From Eubacteriales bacterium (lineage in GTDB: Bacteria; Bacillota; Clostridia; Lachnospirales; Lachnospiraceae), in the NCBI GenBank assembly GCA_030539055.1, contig JAUNSV010000004.1, forward strand, positions 1 to 42,669: a stretch of 42,669 nt of DNA, given 5' to 3'. The notes beneath the pieces were generated by a model. It ran no database searches, had not been told where the DNA came from, and saw only the letters and a list, made by a program, of their open reading frames with translations. Positions within the stretch are counted from its first letter, which is position 1, and each line of letters starts with the position of its first letter. Shown piece by piece: positions 8,584-16,499 of this stretch. A program made the translations under genes and the position numbers.

Positions 8584-8623
8584 ATAACCCTCCTGTTGTG
8601 GTTAAAAAACTAATTATCTTCCA
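8488..8623. repeat. direct repeat, copy 1 (rhuM start plus upstream gene tail)
   Basis: Nearly identical to 17412-17548 in the same orientation, about 90% by eye over roughly 136 bases. It includes the first 30 rhuM codons, the ribosome binding site, the string CTCCTGTTGTGGTTAA and the stop of the gene before rhuM. Recombination between the copies would remove about 8.9 kb carrying the tryptophanase module and SIR2-HerA. Confidence 0.75.
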
Positions 8624-8678
8624 AATAATCTTTGTATGTTGTTCTCCACTTATAAGCCATCTCAATCAATGCCTGCAT
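8610..8678 (-). pseudogene. C-terminal tail of a lost gene upstream of the rhuM relic
   Basis: A 22-residue frame (ALIEMAYKWRTTYKDYLEDN plus stop) ends at the same distance from rhuM as the GIY-YIG gene ends from the intact rhuM. It is therefore the remaining tail of whatever preceded this rhuM copy. The parent family is not recognised. It abuts the 3' end of the YheO-type regulator. Confidence 0.45.
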
Positions 8679-8681
8679 TTA

Positions 8682-9371
8682 TCAGTCATTGTTCTTTATA
8701 TGAGAAATATACCGGTACACGCTGGCCTGAGAGCAATGTAACGCTTCTGCTACATTGGGTATCACCCCTTTTAATAGAAAGATGCCGCTTGCATCCAGTG
8801 CTGCAATAATATGCATTCTCTCTTCTACCGTAAGCCTGTCTGCTGTAATTCCAAGTTCTTCCAGCTCTTTTCCCACTGCTTCACTTACCACTGCATCAAT
8901 TGAATTATGAAAGCTTTCCTCTACTAAAAGGGAAGAATGGAAATCCTTTTTCCGTTCCCCTTCGCTCAACGCTTCAAATCCCACAAAGGTATCTGGGTGA
9001 CATAGCTTCAGAATAGAATCGCTTACATCCAAATACCTGCTGTCATCAAAATTCACGCACAGCATACCAATCAGCTTCCCTTCATCCTTAATAAACAAAG
9101 TGGATGAACGTAACGCCTTGCCTGTTGCAGAAACTCCTGTATAATGAAGTTTGTAATTCTGGGTCTCATAGCACTTTTCTTTCAAAAATTTCAGTGCCAC
9201 ATTGGTCAAGGGAGCACCTATTGCTCTCCCACTCACGTGATTATTGGCTATCGCAACAATAGACTGATTTTTATCTGTCAAATCGTGAAGTACCACCTCA
9301 TAATCTGGTCCTAGCACCTGCCCTAAAAACTCTGTTATCTTTATATAATGAATTAACAGCGGATTTGCCAT
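8682..9371 (-). CDS. YheO/DauR-type PAS + HTH transcriptional regulator, probable regulator of the tryptophanase module
   Basis: 229 residues from the ATG at 9369-9371, chosen because AGAGGTGG lies just upstream; an in-frame start 20 codons further up lacks a site. The N-terminal part (LLIHYIKITEFLGQVLGPDYEVVLHDL, SIVAIANNHVSGRAIGAPLTNVAL) is the YheO PAS-like domain. The C-terminal part (ERMHIIAALDASGIFLLKGVIPNVAEALHCSQASVYRYI) is the helix-turn-helix of the same family. Members such as DauR regulate amino-acid catabolic genes. The gene diverges from the tryptophanase gene, with a 23-bp palindrome between them over the tryptophanase promoter. Control of that operon in response to tryptophan or indole is inferred. 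Confidence 0.85.
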   Translation of the reverse strand: MANPLLIHYIKITEFLGQVLGPDYEVVLHDLTDKNQSIVAIANNHVSGRAIGAPLTNVALKFLKEKCYETQNYKLHYTGVSATGKALRSSTLFIKDEGKLIGMLCVNFDDSRYLDVSDSILKLCHPDTFVGFEALSEGERKKDFHSSLLVEESFHNSIDAVVSEAVGKELEELGITADRLTVEERMHIIAALDASGIFLLKGVIPNVAEALHCSQASVYRYISHIKNND

Positions 9372-9417
9372 AGATCCACCTCTCTTTCGATTACTTTTTT
9401 CACTTCGTACTTTTTTT

Positions 9418-9447
9418 ATTATAAATGTCATAGATATGATTTGTCAA
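9418..9447 (-). promoter_or_regulatory. promoter of the YheO-type regulator
   Basis: Minus strand TTGACA (9442-9447), 18-base spacer, TATAAT (9418-9423), about 45 bases before the chosen ATG. A half-site ATACAATA at 9469-9476, shared with the palindrome at 9553-9575, lies just upstream. Confidence 0.6.
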
Positions 9448-9552
9448 GACTTCTTTGTAATTTTTTTTATACAATAATAATTTTTTATCGCTAGTTATCT
9501 GTATTAATATGTGCATTTTAAACATATTAAGTAGTACTTATTTATTATTTTT

Positions 9553-9598
9553 ATACAATATTGACAATATTGTATTGGCATTTTTTTATTAGTATGAT
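9553..9598 (+). promoter_or_regulatory. operator palindrome and promoter of the tryptophanase gene
   Basis: A perfect inverted repeat with 11-base arms (ATACAATATTG / CAATATTGTAT, one central base) at 9553-9575. Its right arm contains a possible -35 TTGTAT (9570-9575), 17 bases from TATGAT (9593-9598). A regulator bound here would cover the -35 region. The remaining leader to 9737 is about 130 bases and includes the short hairpin GGCT-AACAA-AGCC and an AGGAGG ribosome binding site. No TnaC-like leader peptide with Trp was found. Confidence 0.6.
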
Positions 9599-9737
9599 AT
9601 ATTTTTCTTACCAAGGAGTTAGTATTACATTATTTCACAGGTTCTGTCCGCTAGTTACTGCAAATTGAAAGGCTGTAATGACCGGGGTTCCTTAATTAAA
9701 GAAGGCTAACAAAGCCGAAATTAGGAGGAAAATAATT

Positions 9738-11381
9738 ATGTCAGAAAAATACCCATTAAATGTGAAAACCCCTCGTTCCTTTGCTTATGTAAAGAGAAAC
9801 ATACCAGATGTTACATTCGAACAGCGTGAGCGTGCACTTAAGTCCACTCATTACAATGAATTCGCATTCCCAGCTGGAATGCTGACTGTAGATATGCTGT
9901 CCGACTCTGGTACAACAGCAATGACTGATGTGCAATGGTCAGCAATGTTCTTAGGCGATGAGTCCTATGGGCGTAACAAAGGTTACTATGTATTATTAGA
10001 TACTTTCCGTGACATCTTCGAAAGAGGCCATGAGAAAAACTGGAAAAAGATCATTAATCTCGTTCGTACAGATTGTACAGACATCGATAAGATGATGGAT
10101 GAAATGTATCTTTGTGAATATGAAGGTGGTTTGTTCAATGGTGGAGCTGCTCAGATGGAGCGTCCAAATGCTTTCATCATCCAACAGGGTCGTGCTGCTG
10201 AATCTGTATTGATGGAAATCGTAAAGAAAGTTCTTGCAACTCGTGAGCCAGGCAAGGTATTTACCATCCCTTCAAACGGACATTTTGATACTACAGAAGG
10301 TAATATCAAACAGATGGGTTCCGTTCCACGTAACCTGTACAATAAAGAATTATTATTCGAAGTTCCTGAAGGTGGAAAATATGAAAAGAATCCATTCAAG
10401 GGAAATATGGATATTGCTAAATTAAAACAGCTTATCAACTCAGTTGGTGTTGAGAATGTTCCTCTTGTATTTACCTGTATTACCAACAACCCAGTTTGTG
10501 GTCAGGCAGTTTCTATGGCTAACTTGCGTGAAGTCAGCAAGATTACTCACGGCTATGGCATTCCTTACATCTTAGATGTTGCTCGTTGGGCTGAAAATGC
10601 TTACTTTATCAAAATGAATGAAGATGGCTATGCAGATAAGTCTATCTCCGAAATCGCTACCGAGATGTTCTCTTATTGTGATGGCTTCTGTATGTCAGCT
10701 AAGAAGGATGGTCATGCAAATATGGGTGGTATGGTTGCATTCCGTGACAAAGGCTTATTCTGGAAGAACTTCTCAGAATTCAATCCTGATGGTTCTGTTA
10801 AAACAGATGTTGGCGTATTATTAAAAGTAAAACAGATCTCCTGCTATGGTAATGATTCTTACGGCGGAATGTCTGGGCGTGACATTATGGCTCTTGCAGC
10901 TGGTTTATATGAGAGCTGTAATGTAAACTACTTAAAAGAGCGTGTTGATCAGTGTAACTATCTGGCAGAAGGTTTTTACAAGGCTGGTATTAAGGGCGTT
11001 GTTCTTCCAGCAGGTGGACACGGCGTTTACATCAATATGGATGAATTCTTTGATCACAAAAGAGATCATGAGAAATTCGCAGGTGAAGGCTTCTCATTAG
11101 AGTTGATTCGTCGTTATGGTATCCGTGTAGCTGAGTTAGGTGATTATTCTATGGAATATGATCTGAAGACACCAGAACAGCAAGCAGAAGTTTGTAATGT
11201 TGTTCGTTTCGCTATCAACAGAAGCCAGTTAAGCCAGGAACATCTGGATTATGTTATCGCAGCAGTAAAAGCTCTGTATGAAGACAGAGAAAACATCCCT
11301 AATATGAGAATCACATGGGGACATAACCTTCCAATGCGTCACTTCCACGCTTTTCTGGAGCCATACGCAAACGAAGACTAA
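9738..11381 (+). CDS. tnaA: tryptophanase-family beta-eliminating lyase, long form
   Basis: 547 residues against about 470 for E. coli TnaA. PLP enzyme cleaving tryptophan to indole, pyruvate and ammonia. Motifs: MLSDSGTTAMTD, SNGHFDTTEGN, AVSMANLREV, DVARWAENAYFIK, and MSAKKDGHANMGG with the Schiff-base lysine at about 323. Asp in HFDTT (about 184) and Leu at about 467 (AELGD) occupy the positions that in E. coli TnaA are Asp137 and Ile396 and in tyrosine phenol-lyase Thr124 and Arg381. This favours an indole over a phenol substrate (inference from remembered alignments). Extra length sits mainly at residues 92-143, between the FRDIFE segment and the IIQQGRAAE motif. AGGAGG precedes the ATG. 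An NSS transporter follows in the same operon. A related lyase with another substrate remains possible. Confidence 0.85.
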   Translation: MSEKYPLNVKTPRSFAYVKRNIPDVTFEQRERALKSTHYNEFAFPAGMLTVDMLSDSGTTAMTDVQWSAMFLGDESYGRNKGYYVLLDTFRDIFERGHEKNWKKIINLVRTDCTDIDKMMDEMYLCEYEGGLFNGGAAQMERPNAFIIQQGRAAESVLMEIVKKVLATREPGKVFTIPSNGHFDTTEGNIKQMGSVPRNLYNKELLFEVPEGGKYEKNPFKGNMDIAKLKQLINSVGVENVPLVFTCITNNPVCGQAVSMANLREVSKITHGYGIPYILDVARWAENAYFIKMNEDGYADKSISEIATEMFSYCDGFCMSAKKDGHANMGGMVAFRDKGLFWKNFSEFNPDGSVKTDVGVLLKVKQISCYGNDSYGGMSGRDIMALAAGLYESCNVNYLKERVDQCNYLAEGFYKAGIKGVVLPAGGHGVYINMDEFFDHKRDHEKFAGEGFSLELIRRYGIRVAELGDYSMEYDLKTPEQQAEVCNVVRFAINRSQLSQEHLDYVIAAVKALYEDRENIPNMRITWGHNLPMRHFHAFLEPYANED

Positions 11382-11462
11382 TTTATATTATCATCATAAA
11401 TAATATCGTATATGCTTTTATTGACTTTAACAACTTTTTTGAAAAGGTAAAAAAAGGGGGTA

Positions 11463-11571
11463 GTGTGTAGCAAATAGAAATAAACTGTTTATTTGCCACA
11501 GCACACACAAGAATTTGTGCTAGGAGCCACAGATTCTTTTCATCGCAAACAGACTAGGGGTTTGTTTCGCG
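11463..11571 (+). other. structured intercistronic RNA between tryptophanase and transporter genes
   Basis: Three consecutive hairpins can be drawn in the 226-base gap. 11463-11508 pairs GTGTGT with ACACAC and GCAAATA with TATTTGC. 11509-11538 is an 11-bp stem (AAGAATTTGTG with CACAGATTCTT, one G-U) followed by a short T run. 11543-11571 pairs CGCAAACA with TGTTTCGCG (one bulge). They could act as a processing or stability element or a partial attenuator that lowers transporter expression. No known riboswitch class is recognised. Confidence 0.5.
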
Positions 11572-11607
11572 TATCTCCACCAACTCAGCTCTGTTATGGA
11601 GGTTTAT

Positions 11608-12993
11608 ATGGGAAATAACGATCAAAATCGTGATATTTTCAAAAGTAAATGGGGATTTATTCTAGCCTGTATCGGTTCCGCAGTAGGTATGGGTAACATA
11701 TGGCGTTTCCCTATGATGGTTTCAACTTATGGAGGTTTGACCTTCCTTGTACCTTATTTTATCTTTGTTTTCCTAATTGCATCATCTGGTGTAATCGGTG
11801 AATTCGCTCTTGGCCGTTCCGCAGGTGCTGGACCAATTGGTGCTTTTGGACAATGTACTGAAATGCGTTTAGGCAAAAAAAACCTGGGCGAGTATATTGG
11901 TGCCATTCCAGTTCTGGGATCTATGGCATTGGCAATTGGCTATACCGTAGTTATCAGTTGGATTTTCAAATACGCTTTTATGGCAATCTCTGGTAGTATG
12001 TATGCTATGGGAACCGATATGAGTGTAATCGGTGGTACCTTTGGTGCTGCTGCACCTGAAAGTGCATCTCTTGGAGAAAGTATCTCTACCGTATTCAGTG
12101 GTGCTGCTGGTAATTCTTTGTGGCTAATCATTGGTCTCGCTGTTTCTCTTGCTATCATGGCAATGGGTATTGCTGGTGGTATTGAAAAAGCCAACAAGAT
12201 CATGATGCCTACATTGTTCTTCCTATTCGTTGCTCTTGGCGTTTATATCTTTACTCTGCCAGGTTCTGGCGATGGCTACAAATATATCTTTACATTAAAT
12301 CCTGCAGGTTTGTTAGATCCTAAGGTTTGGATCTTTGCATTTGGTCAGGCATTCTTCTCATTGTCTGTTGCCGGTAACGGATCTGTTATCTATGGTTCTT
12401 ATCTGCCTAAGAATGAAGATCTTGTTTCTTCCGCTCGTAATGTAGCTATATTTGATACACTGGCAGCTTTACTCGCTGCATTTGTTATCATCCCAGCTAT
12501 GGCAACAAGCGGTGCTGAATTATCTTCTGGTGGCCCTGGATTGATGTTCGTTTATCTGGTTAATGTATTTAACGGTATGCCTGGTGGTCGTATCGTTGGT
12601 ATGATCTTCTTCATCTGCGTATTGTTCGCAGGCGTTTCCTCTATCGTTAATCTGTATGAGGCACCTGTTGCAACATTACAAGAGAAATTCAAAATGAAAC
12701 GTCTCCCTGCTGTTCTCTGCATCGGCGTTGTCGGTTGTATCGTAGCTATTTGTATCCAGGGTATTACTTCTCAGTGGATGGATGTTGTATCCATTTACAT
12801 CTGCCCATTAGGCGCAATGTTAGCAGGTATTATGTTCTTCTGGCTAGTAAAAGAAGAGAAAATCTTCGAAGCTGTTAATGAAGGAGCAAAGAAATCTATT
12901 GGTAAATGGTTTATCCCTCTTGGCAAGTATATCTATGTTCCACTTGCATTGATTGCATTGATTGCTGGTGCGTTCTTTGGTGGTATTGGATGA
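11608..12993 (+). CDS. NSS-family Na+-coupled amino-acid transporter, probable tryptophan/tyrosine uptake
   Basis: 461 residues from the ATG at 11608, which has GGAGG five bases upstream; an ATG four codons earlier overlaps that site. TM1 contains GSAVGMGNIWRFPMM, the signature of neurotransmitter:sodium symporters, with the backbone-exposed break that binds Na+ and substrate. About eleven hydrophobic segments follow, as in bacterial NSS proteins such as LeuT and TnaT. It is co-directional with the tryptophanase gene and ends at a strong terminator, so it most likely brings in the substrate of that enzyme. Specificity for tryptophan is inferred from this neighbourhood only. Confidence 0.88.
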   Translation: MGNNDQNRDIFKSKWGFILACIGSAVGMGNIWRFPMMVSTYGGLTFLVPYFIFVFLIASSGVIGEFALGRSAGAGPIGAFGQCTEMRLGKKNLGEYIGAIPVLGSMALAIGYTVVISWIFKYAFMAISGSMYAMGTDMSVIGGTFGAAAPESASLGESISTVFSGAAGNSLWLIIGLAVSLAIMAMGIAGGIEKANKIMMPTLFFLFVALGVYIFTLPGSGDGYKYIFTLNPAGLLDPKVWIFAFGQAFFSLSVAGNGSVIYGSYLPKNEDLVSSARNVAIFDTLAALLAAFVIIPAMATSGAELSSGGPGLMFVYLVNVFNGMPGGRIVGMIFFICVLFAGVSSIVNLYEAPVATLQEKFKMKRLPAVLCIGVVGCIVAICIQGITSQWMDVVSIYICPLGAMLAGIMFFWLVKEEKIFEAVNEGAKKSIGKWFIPLGKYIYVPLALIALIAGAFFGGIG

Positions 12994-13039
12994 TAAAACC
13001 GTAGATTAACGGAATAAAATAGGCTTACAAAGATATGCA

Positions 13040-13080
13040 AAAAGGTCTTACTGAATTTTCACTCAGTAAGACCTTTTCTT
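13040..13080 (+). terminator. Rho-independent terminator of the tryptophanase operon
   Basis: A perfect 15-bp stem (AAAAGGTCTTACTGA at 13040-13054, complement at 13063-13077), eight-base loop, then CTT. It closes the operon 47 bases after the transporter stop. Confidence 0.9.
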
Positions 13081-13340
13081 ATGGATATTACCCCTATATC
13101 TATAAACCTCTTGTCCTTATTCAAACTCGCAAAATACTTTTTCTTCCCAACTAATTTTGTATGGGTTCTTTAGTTTTGTTTGACACCAATTTGCTCGAAT
13201 TGTCCATAATGCATTGGTTAGCTGAGCTTATGTTATCAATTTGTTATCAGGAGAATGTTATCAATCACACAGTACTTCACTCACATATCATATACGCATT
13301 TTTTCAAATAACTTCTATACATGATATGCAATTTCAAAAA
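13081..13340. other. non-coding stretch between the tryptophanase operon and herA
   Basis: No convincing gene. The only pattern seen is three copies of TGTTATCA at 13231, 13242 and 13256, spaced 11 and 14 bases apart. An 85-codon plus-strand frame here has no ribosome binding site and runs into the antisense of herA, so it is not called. Confidence 0.4.
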
Positions 13341-15191
13341 TCACTCAATATACCACTTTTCAGATATTTTTGCATTCTCACTATCAGTCTTTGGATTAGC
13401 CTGCTCAAATTTCGTTAAAGTGGGCATATTTATAGCACTTCCAAACACAAGCGCATGCCCGGTTTGTAAATATGTTAGTCTGTCAATTGAATTTTGAGTT
13501 AAATACGGAACCATCCTTGAAATATATTGTAAATCATCAGGATTTTGCACTCTATGAATTATAAAATTGCTACACTGTGATACGACTGTTTTTGACAATT
13601 CACTTGGACGCTGAGATGAAATTCCTAATAACATTCCGAACTTGCGCCCTTCTTTAGCAATACGTTCAAATATGTTATATCCAACAGCGCCGAAATTACT
13701 TTCATTTCTAACAAATCTGTGCGCTTCTTCTATTATAAAATTGATTGGCATATCTGCTTTTTTATCACGCCGTTTTAGATAATCAAGTAATAATTTAGCC
13801 AAAACCTTTGTAACGACTTCAGCAGAAGCATCATCTAACATGCTTATGTCAACATCAACTATTTGATTTTTACCCAGAAGATCACCAATATACTCATCAA
13901 CTGTACAAAAATTTGTCTTCGTCAAAAGTTTCCCCTGTATTCCGTCACGTATTGTTTGAAGACGAGTTGTCAATGTCGCAGTATATTCCTGTATTCTCTG
14001 AGAACTAATGCTCCCTTCATATAACGTTGCAAATTCTACCGCAGCAATGAATTGACTCAGATCGTATGGAACCACCTGCCCTGTTGTTAAGTTTCCAATT
14101 AGTTCATCCTTCACAAATTTTGTCAGGAATTCTATAACTGATTCCTCTTCTTTCATTTGTCCGTAGCTTATTTGCATCTTATCGGCAAGTTTACTGCCTG
14201 AGCTCATTGAACAATTTAGCGATAAATTTTCCGTTCCAAATCTTGTTAATATTGCTTTCAATTTATCTACTTTCGATGGGGATGAGTCCGAACTATTAAT
14301 TATACCTAACAATGTGGATGCCAAAATATGATTTTTGACCTCTAAATTATCTTGAGCATTTCCATAGAACACTTTTGCTATATCAATTGCTCGTTTAAGT
14401 ACCGGAATCTGCGTTTTTTCAGATGCATGTAAAAGAACCGCCCAATCATCTGCGCTTAATGCCCATACCGGTATTTCTAATTTTTGCTCAACTCCCATAT
14501 CTGCAACCTTCAATGAATAATCTAATTCATTATTGCGTTCTTTAATTTTAGAAAATGCAGAGCTATACTCACCGTTTGAATCTATTATTACAAATTTTGC
14601 TCCTTTTGCTGAAAATCCTTTTTTCTTGAAAATTTCTTGAAGAATGCGTGCAATAGTATTTGACTTTCCGGCACCTGTATTACCAAAAACAGCAAAATGA
14701 AATCCAAAAAATTTATCAATATTGACTTTCACATCATACTCCGGGAAAAACACTGACCTCCCGATTGGTAACATGACTGCTCTGGTATTTTCAGATTGAT
14801 TAATCAAAAGTTCTTCAGTTTCTACCTCTAGCATCGTTATCAAGTCATCTTCCGATATTAAATGAATTTCCGAAAAAATAAGCGGCATTCTTGAAACGCC
14901 AAAAAAGAAGTGATGTTCTTGTATTTCTCCTAAGCAATTCAAATATATTTGTCTTCTACTATTTGGCTTTTGAAGATTATCCTTTGCACTAAGAACCGTT
15001 TTTTCATCTACACCTATCACCTCAGCAATTATAGTTCTTCCAACTTCATATATTGATACGTAAGAACCGACCTCACCTACAAATCTAACGCCATCTAATG
15101 TATTAACATAATTTCCCAATCCATCGTAAACATCAGCGATTATTCCATGTACACCCACTGATGTGATTTTTCCAATAGTTCTACTATTCAT
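13341..15191 (-). CDS. herA: HerA-type hexameric ATPase of a SIR2-HerA defence pair
   Basis: 616 residues from the ATG at 15189-15191 (GAGGGTG ribosome binding site); the frame remains open 16 codons further up, inside the SIR2 gene. An N-terminal HAS-like beta barrel (residues 1-60) is followed by Walker A FGNTGAGKSNT (about 169-179), the VIIDSNGEYSS segment, Walker B-like INFIIEEAHRFV, and GISSQRPSELSKTVVSQCSNFIIHR with the family's arginine-containing sensor. HerA/FtsK-fold ATPases form hexamers; with a SIR2 partner they form the NAD-depleting anti-phage complex known as SIR2-HerA or Nezha. The start overlaps the SIR2 stop by eight bases, showing translational coupling. No terminator is evident at its 3' end. 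Confidence 0.88.
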   Translation of the reverse strand: MNSRTIGKITSVGVHGIIADVYDGLGNYVNTLDGVRFVGEVGSYVSIYEVGRTIIAEVIGVDEKTVLSAKDNLQKPNSRRQIYLNCLGEIQEHHFFFGVSRMPLIFSEIHLISEDDLITMLEVETEELLINQSENTRAVMLPIGRSVFFPEYDVKVNIDKFFGFHFAVFGNTGAGKSNTIARILQEIFKKKGFSAKGAKFVIIDSNGEYSSAFSKIKERNNELDYSLKVADMGVEQKLEIPVWALSADDWAVLLHASEKTQIPVLKRAIDIAKVFYGNAQDNLEVKNHILASTLLGIINSSDSSPSKVDKLKAILTRFGTENLSLNCSMSSGSKLADKMQISYGQMKEEESVIEFLTKFVKDELIGNLTTGQVVPYDLSQFIAAVEFATLYEGSISSQRIQEYTATLTTRLQTIRDGIQGKLLTKTNFCTVDEYIGDLLGKNQIVDVDISMLDDASAEVVTKVLAKLLLDYLKRRDKKADMPINFIIEEAHRFVRNESNFGAVGYNIFERIAKEGRKFGMLLGISSQRPSELSKTVVSQCSNFIIHRVQNPDDLQYISRMVPYLTQNSIDRLTYLQTGHALVFGSAINMPTLTKFEQANPKTDSENAKISEKWYIE

Positions 15192-16316
15192 GTCTTTCAC
15201 CCTCGAAAGCCTCAATAATCTTAGCAACAACCGGAACACCTATTTTTTCTTTCATATCCTCTTGAATTTCTGGCATAGCTCTAGTTACAAAATTCTTGAA
15301 ATAGTGAATTTTATCCTCTGAGTTTATCACAATTATCCTGCTATCATTCATTTCTATTAGCTTATCGATATTGTCACTCTGCCCAAAAATCACCAACCTA
15401 AAAGTTGGAATCGCTAATGCATTAAGAATAAGTCGATTTATATGATCATCAGCAAAGCTATATCCCAAAGTTATTAGTATGCTATTTGAACGAAGCAATG
15501 CAGTTTCAAAAGCTCTGAACAAATCAGAATATGGTGTCATTAAAGTCGTCCTATCCTTTAGTGGCGTCGGATAAATCATAACTGTATCACCATCATCTAT
15601 GTGGTCTATATCTGTTTCATAAATCTGGCCTTTTCTTTTAACCCATGAAATTGACCCATGCATTTTATAAAGGTTAAAAAAATTAGGAACTCTCTCCCAT
15701 ACATCTTTTGATAAATTCATGTCTTCGACATACGCATATTTATAACTTGCTGGATTGAATAAACGACTGTATGTCCCAATAAATCCATTATTGTATGGAA
15801 ACGCAAGAGAATCTAAAGCTTGCTCATTATATAAATCATAATTCGTCGTAAAAACACTTATCGGTGTCTTTCTGCCCTTACATACTGTCTTCATATAAAA
15901 TTCATGATAAATCCCCTTCACTTCTTCACCGAATGTTCCCGCTTTGATTTTCTCACGAATAAAGTGTTGCACCTTCTCTATTTTGCTTTCTATATCGGCG
16001 TCGATTACCTTGATATTGTTAGATACAGCCACAGCGCCCATTGACTCAAGCATCTTTTCAAGGTTTCCATCATATAAATTCTTCACCTTGACTCCGGCAA
16101 TTTCAAAATGTGGATTGCACTCGAAAAATTCCTCATATAATTTTTTCATACCAGGAATTCCACATTCTTCACTTTCAAATATGTGGCTTGAACAACCTGA
16201 CCAATTAAAAAGTTCAGATTATCTAATTGTAAGTATTGTGCTAACTCGGATTTAATAATCTCATCAGAAACTTTTTTCTCTACTTTGCCTTTATGAAACG
16301 ATATATTCTCTTCCAT
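15184..16316 (-). pseudogene. SIR2-family NADase of the SIR2-HerA pair, frameshifted in the NAD-binding loop
   Basis: The start is the ATG at 16314-16316 with GAGG eight bases upstream. Frame 1 reads MEENISFHKGKVEKKV on to LDNLNFLIG at residue 39, then goes wrong and stops at 16146. The other frame resumes exactly there as SGCSSHIFESEECGIPGMKK and runs to 15184. One base missing near 16197-16201 (GGTCAGG where GGTTCAGG would give FLIGSGCSS) explains both. Downstream SIR2 hallmarks are intact: VFTTNYD, LYKMHGSISW with the catalytic His, and LITLGYSFADDHI. Restored length would be about 377 residues. In SIR2-HerA systems this subunit degrades NAD+ during infection. An internal ATG at 16147-16149 could still give a 321-residue product lacking the NAD loop. 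A sequencing error is possible. Confidence 0.82.
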
Positions 16317-16499
16317 TCGTTATCCTCGCATTCAATTTATTTGCATTATTCCATTTTTCTTATATCTTGTTCCAATCATTCTACTCTCTTAATAAGTTTA
16401 ATTCCGGCTCTTAATTTTTTAATGTAAATGCAACTACTCATCATCGTTTTGTACGCTTATGCCTCACATGTCACCTGAATTTTCCATCAGCTATTGCAC

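Noticed and set aside
9678-9695. ATG-ACC-GGG-GTT-CCT-TAA mini-frame as a TnaC-like leader ending Pro-stop
   Set aside because: Only five codons, no Trp and no ribosome binding site, so no TnaC resemblance beyond Pro-stop.
13110-13135. TTATTCAAACTCGC as a second copy of the guaA 3' att sequence
   Set aside because: Only about eight bases match the guaA end (CTCAAACTC); not enough for an attachment repeat.
13161-13418. 85-codon plus-strand ORF
   Set aside because: No start signal and no family; it runs into the antisense of herA.
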